Source of the DNA: Spirochaeta sp.
GTDB taxonomy: Bacteria > Spirochaetota > Spirochaetia > Spirochaetales_E > Spirochaetaceae_B
Direction of reading: 5' to 3'
DNA length: 8,202 bases
Assembly: GCA_030590585.1 (NCBI GenBank)
Contig: JAUUYD010000084.1
Location: 1-8,202 of the forward strand
Under the pieces are notes generated by a model. That model saw nothing but the letters and a program-made list of their open reading frames with translations, was not told the DNA's origin and did not search any database. Positions 1 to 6,620 of the stretch are shown here, piece after piece. The stretch's first letter is position 1; every line of letters starts with the position of its first letter. The translations under genes were made by a program, and so were the position numbers.

Positions 1-848
1 ATGAGTTTTAAGTATTCTATACCGTCTCTGGCCGCGGTGTCCGGATCGGGAACCATTGGTGCACATTCGATGGTGCAATACCCCTTATAGTATGTACGCT
101 TGAGTCCCCGCATGATGGAGGGCCAGTCGTTCTTACCGTATCCGGGTGTGAGTGAGTTGGAATCCCTGAAATGAAGATGCCAGAGGTAGGGCTGGGCATC
201 CATCAGGGCTTCCAGCGGGCTGAGTTCTTCCAGATTTACATGAAACCAGTCCAGCTGTATGCCAATGTTATCAAGGCCGGTCATTTCGATAAGTCTTTTG
301 TGGTTGGAGGCGGTATTGACGAACTTACCCATCTCCAGATGATTGGTGGCTTCAAATACCAGCTTCATGTTTCGGGATGCGGCGTACTTTCCCATTCTTT
401 TTAGGGCATCTACGGCAACAAGAGTGGCCTCCCCAACGTTTTCTGCTGTGATGTCGCTATGGATTGCCACGGCTATGGTAACTGATGATGCCCCGAGTTC
501 TGCGGCAAAATCGATAGTTGAGGACGTTTCAGAGACCGCCAAATCGGCGGTTTTCTGCTCTGTGAGGGTTTTGTAGACCGGGGAGAACGGATCCCACATT
601 TCACCCCAGCATTCGTTCACATTGGATACTTCAAGGCCGAACTCTTCTTTCAGGTTTTTGTGAGATTTCAGGTAATTTTCCATAGAAACACCCAATCCGT
701 ATCGGCCTTTCGGCGGGCAGATTTCAATGGCATCATATCCGTATTTTTTTAATCGTTCATAACTTTTTTGGGGCTCAAGGTAGGCTTCCTGCTGTCCGAA
801 GGTGAGTTGAAAATAGCTGTACTTCAGTGGGTTATTTGCCTGTATCAT
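1..848 (-). CDS. Sugar phosphate isomerase/epimerase (AP endonuclease family 2 TIM barrel), 3' end cut by window edge
   Basis: This is the start and most of a xylose-isomerase-like TIM-barrel protein; 282 codons are visible with no stop, so the C-terminus lies beyond base 1. The family isomerises or epimerises sugars and related polyols or keto acids in the cytoplasm using a divalent metal. The expected ligands are all present in order: Glu166 (VFEAT), Asp200 and His203 (QLDWFH), His226 (WHLHFRD) and Glu261 (TIECAP). Family members are usually about 270-300 residues, so only a short tail should be missing. The ATG start has an AGGAG 5-9 bases upstream, which overlaps the end of the DJ-1-like gene; only 3 bases separate that stop from this start, so the two are almost certainly co-transcribed. 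Position after a sugar ABC transporter suggests it acts on the imported compound. The exact substrate is not readable from the sequence. Confidence 0.88.
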   Translation of the reverse strand, partial: MIQANNPLKYSYFQLTFGQQEAYLEPQKSYERLKKYGYDAIEICPPKGRYGLGVSMENYLKSHKNLKEEFGLEVSNVNECWGEMWDPFSPVYKTLTEQKTADLAVSETSSTIDFAAELGASSVTIAVAIHSDITAENVGEATLVAVDALKRMGKYAASRNMKLVFEATNHLEMGKFVNTASNHKRLIEMTGLDNIGIQLDWFHVNLEELSPLEALMDAQPYLWHLHFRDSNSLTPGYGKNDWPSIMRGLKRTYYKGYCTIECAPMVPDPDTAARDGIEYLKL

Positions 849-851
849 TTT

Positions 852-2006
852 TTACTCCTGTAATTCCATCCAGAGTTGACCCCAGAGAGGCAGATCTTCA
901 GTACTCTGACAGCTGAAGAGATTACCATCCTGGACCACAGCTTCATCCCGGTAATCAATACCGGCAAAAATCAGATCGTCCCGCATCTCAGGACTGCAAG
1001 TGAGAGTTCTGCCGGCCAGAATGCCTGCGGATAACAGAACCTTGGCTCCACGTCCGACGGCAACGATGAGCTTGTTATCCGCATCCATCTGCCTGATGAG
1101 TTTATTGAGTCCCTGATGACCTCTGATCATCCAGGTTCCAAGCCCTCCAGGAACGATCAGACCGTCGAGTTCCGAAGCCTTTACCGCCTGGAGTTTTTCC
1201 TCATAGTGGAAATCATGGGCGGTATTGGCTGCCGTATCTTCCAGTGCCCGGTCCACCCGGGCGCTGTGCCCGCCGTTATCCCCCCACTCCCAGGTATGGT
1301 TCCCCAGACTGACTTCAGACTCTTCCTCCCGTCCCAGGAGCAAAGCCTTCCCCCCTTCCTCTTCAATACGGTACTGAGTGTAGAAAACCTGCATATCATT
1401 ACTTGCATCATCCACGACAATCCCGAAGGTTTTACCCTTGAGCCGGTTACCGTATTCTTCCGGAACAGGACGATTCTCAATTTCAGAAAAGGCTTCAAGT
1501 ATGAGAGCTGTGAATTTCGGCAGATCAAAAGGGAAACGGGAAGTTACAAGATTGCCCGAACGTACTGCCCGAAGTTCCGGATTATGAACTGCACCGGCAG
1601 CGACAAGATCGTCCATCATACTCCAGGCGGCAACAGCTTCCCGTCCTTTCACCAGACCGGCTGAAATCAATACCTGCTGCCCGTGGCAAATAGCCGCACA
1701 AACCTTGTTTCTCTCGAAGATTTCACGGACAAAGGAAACAACAGCGGGGTTCTGACGCAGCTTCTCCGGGGCCAGGCCTCCGGGAATAATCACCCCGTCA
1801 AAGTCTGACGCAGCCACCCGATCAATCGTCATATCAGCAGGAATGACTCCATGGTTCTCACCTGTATATTCAAGCTCCCTGTTACCGACAACCTCAACAT
1901 CCGCACCGGCCTCTTTCATGCGCAGACGGCTGTAATGAAATTCTGTTTCATTAACTCCCCGTTCCAGCAGCACTGAAATCCGTAATCCTTCCAGTTGGGC
2001 TGACAT
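852..2006 (-). CDS. Tandem-domain DJ-1/PfpI family protein with a degenerate second domain
   Basis: The 384-residue protein consists of two DJ-1/PfpI domains in tandem, roughly residues 8-175 and 192-382. Domain 1 has the family hallmarks: an acidic residue Glu15 near the first strand, the PGG turn (75-77) and the nucleophile elbow AICHGQQ with Cys107-His108. Domain 2 keeps the fold landmarks (PGG at 286-288, then a matching LLSAG) but the elbow reads AVGRGAK, so Cys and His are replaced by Gly318 and Arg319, and the Glu equivalent looks like Asp200. Known members include proteases, glyoxalase III/deglycase-type enzymes and redox sensors; plant DJ-1D is also a two-domain protein of similar size. 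A GGAGG 5-9 bases upstream supports the ATG. It sits 29 bases after the lipoprotein gene and 3 bases before the isomerase. A role in handling reactive carbonyls from sugar catabolism is possible but is inference. Confidence 0.87.
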   Translation of the reverse strand: MSAQLEGLRISVLLERGVNETEFHYSRLRMKEAGADVEVVGNRELEYTGENHGVIPADMTIDRVAASDFDGVIIPGGLAPEKLRQNPAVVSFVREIFERNKVCAAICHGQQVLISAGLVKGREAVAAWSMMDDLVAAGAVHNPELRAVRSGNLVTSRFPFDLPKFTALILEAFSEIENRPVPEEYGNRLKGKTFGIVVDDASNDMQVFYTQYRIEEEGGKALLLGREEESEVSLGNHTWEWGDNGGHSARVDRALEDTAANTAHDFHYEEKLQAVKASELDGLIVPGGLGTWMIRGHQGLNKLIRQMDADNKLIVAVGRGAKVLLSAGILAGRTLTCSPEMRDDLIFAGIDYRDEAVVQDGNLFSCQSTEDLPLWGQLWMELQE

Positions 2007-2035
2007 TTTTTCCTCCGATAATTAACACCGATTAT

Positions 2036-2932
2036 TTACTTCGGTCTTTTGGCATCAAGGTATTCTGCGTACTCTGCTCCCCGAGCGGCTACGGTTTCAT
2101 CACCTAGGCCCAGATAATGAAATTCAATAAACTCATTTTTCCATGAGGGATTCCGGCGGCTAAACAGTTTTAACTCCAGTATTCCAAGCCGATTACCTTC
2201 TTCTCCCGGAGAGACAAGGGGTATACCACCAGGAAGTTTTTCATCAAGAAGTTTTTCTTCACCGGCCAGAATCACCGCTGTAATTCCGACGTCATTTGCT
2301 TGATTCATCAGGTTGCGAATCCACTCTTCACTTCCATGGGCCAGAAGCACAATCGCATCGGTACCGGCTTCGGCAACCATTTCCAGCTGGGCTGCCAGAA
2401 CTGCGAAGGGGTCTTCGATAATCAGGGCACCGTTAAATCGAACCAGCCATGGATTGAACCAATCCGGATCTACCAGGGATATTACGGCCACCTTAATCCC
2501 TGTCTCAGTATCAATAATCAGAGGTTCTGCTGTCAGCGCTGTTCTATTGGGCTCGGATACAATGTTATGGGAAATAAACGATCCGGCTTTTACCCGTTCC
2601 AGCAGGGATTCGGGACCGTCAGCGAGTTCATTAGTTCCCACTGCTACAGCGTGATATCCCAATTCTGAATAGGTTTTCAGTATGTAATCGCTGAGTACCG
2701 GATCCCGGCCGACTTCCAGTATATTGCCGGCATCTACCAGCAGTGCATTCGCCGGCAGGGGATTCTGATCCAGGTACCAGGCCCGCTTGTCCAGGCCCGC
2801 TTCCGGATATCCCCAGCAATCACAGCCGAGGAGATTTCCATTGAGACTGGCCGTGTAATAAATTTCCACACGCTCGGCGCAAGAGGTCAGCAAACCTGCA
2901 ATTATAATTGAAAGAACTGCGGCCCAACGCAT
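2036..2932 (-). CDS. UshA/5'-nucleotidase-like lipoprotein with degenerate metal site and CxC motif
   Basis: This 298-residue protein starts with a short lipoprotein signal, with hydrophobic residues 4-15 and lipobox LTSC at 15-18, so it should be lipidated on Cys18 and exported. The rest follows the calcineurin-like phosphoesterase layout of UshA, but the metal ligands are replaced. TNDxHG is TASLNG (27-32), the GD block is DAGN (67-70), GNHE is GTNE (99-102) and the GHxH block is AGEE (223-226). A single His remains in LLAHG (199). A CDC motif (Cys37, Cys39) followed by an AGL block lies where such proteins carry cysteines; I recall related families annotated as UshA-like (seleno)proteins with Cys or Sec here, and both codons here are ordinary Cys. 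The nucleotide-binding C-terminal domain of 5'-nucleotidases is absent. The start overlaps the permease stop as TGATG with no clear Shine-Dalgarno, suggesting translational coupling. Function unknown; phosphatase activity is doubtful. Confidence 0.8.
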   Translation of the reverse strand: MRWAAVLSIIIAGLLTSCAERVEIYYTASLNGNLLGCDCWGYPEAGLDKRAWYLDQNPLPANALLVDAGNILEVGRDPVLSDYILKTYSELGYHAVAVGTNELADGPESLLERVKAGSFISHNIVSEPNRTALTAEPLIIDTETGIKVAVISLVDPDWFNPWLVRFNGALIIEDPFAVLAAQLEMVAEAGTDAIVLLAHGSEEWIRNLMNQANDVGITAVILAGEEKLLDEKLPGGIPLVSPGEEGNRLGILELKLFSRRNPSWKNEFIEFHYLGLGDETVAARGAEYAEYLDAKRPK

Positions 2933-3915
2933 CAGCTGGCAATTTTCATAATTGTTCTGCGTTCCATTTTCTTAAGCTGACCTGTACGGACACTGTCCAA
3001 TAAAACGGCAAAGAATATGATGAGGGACATCACAATAGGATGCAGGTAAATATCGACTGCGGTGTACACCAGTCCGGCCTGAATCATTTGAATCATGACG
3101 GTACCAAGAACTGTCCCCGGGAAGATTGAACCAACGCCGCCCATAAGGCTGGCCCCGCCGAGAACGGCAGCGGCAATGGCGTCAAATTCATCCCCGGAAC
3201 CGAATCCGGCACTTACCCGGCCAATCTGAGTGATGGAAATAAATCCGCCCAAAGCGGCAAAAAAACCACTGATAATGTAGGTACTGGAAATAAGGGGGCG
3301 AGTTCGGATTCCGGCCCGTTCGGCTGCAAGGGGATCATTTCCAACGGCATACAGCTGTCGGCCGCTTTTTGTCAGACGGAGGAATGTCATGGCTGCGATA
3401 ACAACCAGGGCGAAAATGAAGATCTGCAGGGGGATAAAACCAAATACCTTTATGGTGCTCATCAACGTGATGGAGTCGGGAAAATCCACCTGTACCGATT
3501 TTGTAATCAGCAGGCCGATTCCACGGCCGACGGTCATGGTAACCAGGGTGGCGAGAAAGGGTACAATCTTCAATCTGGTGATAATCAGAGCGTTAGCATA
3601 ACCCATGACAATTCCGATGATGAGGCTTATCGCAATGGTGGCCGCTATGGGCCAACCGGCGGCAATAAGTGTTCCGCTGGCAACAGCTGAAAGGTACATT
3701 GTGGATCCTACTGAAAGATCGATACCACCGGTAAGGAGAACGAATGTCATTCCCACAGCGATAATTCCAATGTAGGAGCTGTTGGACAGTATAATCTCCA
3801 GGTTTTTTAAGGAGAGAAATCTCGGTGCGATTATACCGAAGATAAGGAATAGCAGTACAAACAAAATAAAGGTTGTATTTTTCAGGAAGGATCTCTGCCA
3901 GTTTCGGTTTTTCAT
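2932..3915 (-). CDS. Sugar ABC transporter permease 2 (RbsC/BPD_transp_2 family)
   Basis: This is a 327-residue inner-membrane permease of the ribose/galactose-type importers. It has many hydrophobic segments (first at about 14-31, then about 47-62, 83-108, 162-180 and 265-285) and the family signature GGIDLSVGS at 63-71. The cytoplasmic coupling region AVGNDPLAAERAGI (190-203) is followed by SGFFAALGGF and the glycine-rich VLGGASLMGGVGS (251-263). Length is normal for the family. The ATG overlaps the ATPase stop by four bases (ATGA), with GAGAGG about 7 bases upstream. It differs from the other permease in this operon, so the channel is probably a heterodimer, as in YtfT/YjfF or LsrC/LsrD. 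Substrate not determinable. Confidence 0.93.
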   Translation of the reverse strand: MKNRNWQRSFLKNTTFILFVLLFLIFGIIAPRFLSLKNLEIILSNSSYIGIIAVGMTFVLLTGGIDLSVGSTMYLSAVASGTLIAAGWPIAATIAISLIIGIVMGYANALIITRLKIVPFLATLVTMTVGRGIGLLITKSVQVDFPDSITLMSTIKVFGFIPLQIFIFALVVIAAMTFLRLTKSGRQLYAVGNDPLAAERAGIRTRPLISSTYIISGFFAALGGFISITQIGRVSAGFGSGDEFDAIAAAVLGGASLMGGVGSIFPGTVLGTVMIQMIQAGLVYTAVDIYLHPIVMSLIIFFAVLLDSVRTGQLKKMERRTIMKIAS

Positions 3916-5420
3916 GCTACAGCCTCTCGGAATGCAGCTGCCATAAGAGCTGTTACATCAAAATCTTTCTTTTCAAATACGTTCACAATTTCGCCCTGGC
4001 TCATTACGATGATACGGTCTGCTATCCCGATCAGCTCCTCGATTTCGGAAGAAATAAACAGGATGCCTGAGTTATCGGCGGCCAGACGGTCCATGATATT
4101 GTAAACTTCATATTTTGCTCCAACATCGATACCCCGGGTGGGTTCATCCATTATCAGGAGCCTTGGTTTTGTCATCAGCCATTTTCCGATAACCACTTTC
4201 TGCTGATTACCTCCGCTCAGGCTCATCGCCGGCTGCTTGCGTATATCCGCAGCTTTGAGTTTCAGGGAATCACCGATAATACCGGCTTCAGTATTCATTT
4301 TTTTCGCATCCACCCATTTCACCAGGTTTCGGCAATAGTCCGGTAGACTTACCAGGCCGATATTTTCTGTAATTGCCACATTCATCAGAAGACCTTCTTC
4401 CCGCCGGTCTTCGGTAACAAAGGCCATTCCCCGTTCAATGCAGGACCGCGGGGTATTTTTCGGAAGCTGCTTGCCGTCAATGCTGATTGTTCCCGAGCGG
4501 TAGGTATCCACTCCGAAAAGCATTCTCGCCATCTCTGTTCGGCCTGATCCCATCAGACCGAAGATTCCGAGTACTTCTCCCTGATGAACCTTAAAATTGA
4601 CATCTCCGACAATACCGGGTTGGGATAAACCTTCAACTTTCAGAATTGTAGTGTCTGTGGGTTTGGAAGTTCTTTCGGGAAACATACTGTCCCGTTCCCG
4701 TCCTACCATTAAACGGATCATATCAGGTATCTTTGTTGTGGCGGTTTCGCTGCTGCCGGTGACTTTCCCATCCCGGAGGACGACGATATCGTCGGTAATG
4801 CGCTTTACCTCTCCCAGGATGTGGGAAATATAGATGATAGTCCGGCCTTCGTTTTTCAGCCGCTCCAGAATTGAGAAAAGTTTCTCAGTTTCCCTGGCTG
4901 TGAGAGAAGTTGTCGGCTCATCAAAAATAATCAAATAAGCATCTGAGTGGAGGGCTTTGGCAATTTCAACCAGCTGCCGTTCTCCAGGGGCCAGATTCTC
5001 CACTGTTGTTGATGGTGAATAATTCAGGTCCAGAGTTTTTAACAGGGTTTTCAGTGACCCATTCATTTTCTTTTTGTCGATCAGAGAGGTTTTGTGTAAT
5101 TTCGGGAAGCTGTCGATGTAGATATTTTCAGCGATGGTGAGGTTGGTAAACAGATTGAGTTCCTGATGTATAAAGGCAACTCCCTGCAGGGTAGCTTCCC
5201 GGGGATTGGAGGGGAGGTATACTTCACCATCCAAACTCATCTTTCCGCCATCCGGGTGCAGTACGCCTCCGAGTATGTTCATCAGGGTGGACTTTCCCGC
5301 TCCGTTTTCTCCTATCAGACCGATGGTGTGTCCCTCTTCAACTTCAAAAGAGACGCCATCCAGGGCTGTAACTCCGAAAAAATGTTTTCGGATATTGTCA
5401 AATTTAAGTTTGATACCCAT
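3912..5420 (-). CDS. Sugar ABC transporter ATP-binding protein with two nucleotide-binding domains (RbsA/MglA/YtfR-like)
   Basis: The 502-residue protein has the usual RbsA length and architecture and powers uptake at the cytoplasmic face. NBD1 has Walker A GENGAGKST (37-45), Q-loop Gln86, signature LAPGERQ (143-149), Walker B LIIFDEPTT (163-171) and H-loop His200. NBD2 has a Walker A-like GLMGSGRTE (288-296) with Arg in place of the catalytic Lys, a canonical signature LSGGNQQ (401-407), Walker B LLIMDEPTRGID (421-432), and Ser in place of the H-loop His (ISSE, 456-459). These NBD2 changes are typical of the family: one site is consensus and one degenerate. The ATG is preceded by GGAGGT with an 8-base spacer and overlaps the stop of permease 1 by one base (TAATG). 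It also overlaps permease 2 by four bases, consistent with a tightly coupled transporter operon. Confidence 0.96.
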   Translation of the reverse strand: MGIKLKFDNIRKHFFGVTALDGVSFEVEEGHTIGLIGENGAGKSTLMNILGGVLHPDGGKMSLDGEVYLPSNPREATLQGVAFIHQELNLFTNLTIAENIYIDSFPKLHKTSLIDKKKMNGSLKTLLKTLDLNYSPSTTVENLAPGERQLVEIAKALHSDAYLIIFDEPTTSLTARETEKLFSILERLKNEGRTIIYISHILGEVKRITDDIVVLRDGKVTGSSETATTKIPDMIRLMVGRERDSMFPERTSKPTDTTILKVEGLSQPGIVGDVNFKVHQGEVLGIFGLMGSGRTEMARMLFGVDTYRSGTISIDGKQLPKNTPRSCIERGMAFVTEDRREEGLLMNVAITENIGLVSLPDYCRNLVKWVDAKKMNTEAGIIGDSLKLKAADIRKQPAMSLSGGNQQKVVIGKWLMTKPRLLIMDEPTRGIDVGAKYEVYNIMDRLAADNSGILFISSEIEELIGIADRIIVMSQGEIVNVFEKKDFDVTALMAAAFREAVA

Positions 5421-6508
5421 TACGCCTTACCTCCTGAATGCCGCAAAGCCAATTGCGACCGAACCACATCCAAGATGGCTGCCAGAAGAATGACAAGACC
5501 TTTTACTATATCAATAATGAAGAATCTCAGATTCAGCAGGTTTAATGTATTGGAGAGGAATATAAAGAAAACAACACCGAAAATGGTCCAGAGTACTTTT
5601 CCTTTTCCTCCTGCCAGGCTTATCCCGCCGATAACATTGGCACCGATAATATCCAGTAACAATGTACCGCCCAGGGTTGGCCGGCCCTGCTCCAGGCGTG
5701 CTGAATACAGCATGCCGCCCACCGCCGCACAAAATCCGCTGAGTGCATAAGCTGCGATTATGATTTTTGCTGTGGGTACCCCTGATATTCTGGCTGCTCT
5801 TGGATTAATACCGGTGGCATAGAGCCTCCGTCCATAGAGAGTTTTACTCATCAGCAGATGGGCTGAGACAGCGATGATGACGGCGATTATCATGGCGATA
5901 GGTATCGGTCCGAAATTCCCCCGGCCCATGCGGCTGAAACTTTCCGGAAGATGGCGGATGTTTTCACTTTTTGAAAGCCAGATAGCCACGGCGGCAAAGA
6001 GCATCTGAGAGACAAGGGTGACGATAAAAGGCGGCATGCGAAGCTTTGCAACGGAAAAGCCGTTGATCAGACCAATCATAATTCCAATTGACACCATTAC
6101 CAGTATTCCGGCAGGAAGAGCAAATCCTGTACCGGCAAACAAACCGCCATTTTCTGTAAGTAAACTTCCCCAGAGAGGGCTTTTTGATAATAATACGGGG
6201 TCTGCTTCCGAGGTCATTATTACGGCACCCATTATACTGGATAAAGCCATAACAGATGTTTGTGATAAATCAATCCCTGCGGTGATAAGAACAAAGGTTT
6301 GTCCGATGGCAATTACCAGCAGGGGCCAGGTATTGGATAATACGTTTTTTAAGTTGTATGGGCTGAACACCTTGGGAATGAATGGGAATAAAACAAGCAG
6401 ATAGAAAATGGTAAGATACAGAACAAAAAACTCTGATAACAGCAGTTTCCTCCCCAATATTTTCACACTTCCGATCCGTCCTGTATTCAACTGATCGACC
6501 TGGGACAC
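5420..6508 (-). CDS. Sugar ABC transporter permease 1 (RbsC/BPD_transp_2 family), GTG start
   Basis: This is a 362-residue permease, the partner of the one encoded after the ATPase. It carries the same family landmarks: AGIDLSQTSVMALSS, the coupling loop ATGINPRAARISG, SGFCAAVGGMLYS and the glycine-rich NVIGGISLAGGKG. It is longer than permease 2 mainly because of a polar insertion of about 28 residues (SEADP to FAG) after the second or third membrane segment, probably in a periplasmic loop. I place the start at GTG 6508 because a perfect GGAGGT lies 7 bases upstream (6516-6521). The in-frame GTG at 6523 would give 367 residues, but it lies upstream of that Shine-Dalgarno and has none of its own. 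A later GTG (6466 area) is less well supported. The stop overlaps the ATPase start. The 112-base leader back to the binding-protein gene contains two hairpins. Confidence 0.92.
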   Translation of the reverse strand: MSQVDQLNTGRIGSVKILGRKLLLSEFFVLYLTIFYLLVLFPFIPKVFSPYNLKNVLSNTWPLLVIAIGQTFVLITAGIDLSQTSVMALSSIMGAVIMTSEADPVLLSKSPLWGSLLTENGGLFAGTGFALPAGILVMVSIGIMIGLINGFSVAKLRMPPFIVTLVSQMLFAAVAIWLSKSENIRHLPESFSRMGRGNFGPIPIAMIIAVIIAVSAHLLMSKTLYGRRLYATGINPRAARISGVPTAKIIIAAYALSGFCAAVGGMLYSARLEQGRPTLGGTLLLDIIGANVIGGISLAGGKGKVLWTIFGVVFFIFLSNTLNLLNLRFFIIDIVKGLVILLAAILDVVRSQLALRHSGGKA

Positions 6509-6515
6509 TTCTGAT

Positions 6516-6521
6516 ACCTCC
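6516..6521 (-). promoter_or_regulatory. Shine-Dalgarno GGAGGT that sets the permease 1 start
   Basis: Read on the minus strand this is a consensus GGAGGT followed by a 7-base spacer and GTG at 6508. The alternative in-frame GTG (6523) overlaps or precedes the site, so this ribosome binding site argues for the shorter protein. It begins only 8 bases after the second intergenic hairpin, so folding there could influence ribosome access. Confidence 0.65.
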
Positions 6522-6529
6522 ACATGAAT

Positions 6530-6557
6530 CCGGCCCGTACTTATCTGTACGAGCCGG
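6530..6557 (-). promoter_or_regulatory. Intergenic hairpin 2, just upstream of the permease 1 ribosome binding site
   Basis: The two 11-base arms CCGGCTCGTAC and GTACGGGCCGG pair along their full length with one G-U wobble and enclose a 6-base loop. There is no U-run after the stem, so it is not a classic intrinsic terminator. It probably acts in the mRNA as a stabiliser or attenuator between the binding protein and the membrane components; that role is inferred. Confidence 0.6.
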
Positions 6558-6563
6558 AATGTA

Positions 6564-6585
6564 CGGGCGGAAGATCATCCGCCCG
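6564..6585 (-). promoter_or_regulatory. Intergenic hairpin 1, downstream of the binding-protein gene
   Basis: A perfect 8-bp stem (CGGGCGGA / TCCGCCCG) closes a 6-base loop, 35 bases after the binding-protein stop codon. No U-run follows. In periplasmic-binding-protein operons such as malEFG, structures at this position protect the upstream message from 3' decay and give more binding protein than permease. The same role is likely here by analogy. Confidence 0.6.
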
Positions 6586-6620
6586 AAACCAAGTTTTAAT
6601 TACTTTAACTCAATTTGGAA

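Noticed and set aside
1116..1664. A 182-codon open frame on the plus strand
   Set aside because: It lies wholly opposite the DJ-1/PfpI gene, whose protein shows clear family motifs across the same stretch; the plus-strand product shows no recognisable domain.
2036..2932. Selenoprotein in the UshA-like lipoprotein
   Set aside because: Both positions in the CDC motif use ordinary cysteine codons (TGT and TGC), and the frame has no internal TGA.
5166..5750. A 194-codon open frame on the plus strand
   Set aside because: It spans the antisense of the ATPase N-terminus and permease 1 C-terminus, both solid genes, and its translation has no family features.
6530..6585. Intrinsic terminator after the binding-protein gene
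   Set aside because: Stems are strong, but neither is followed by a U-run on the minus strand, and downstream transporter genes need the read-through transcript.
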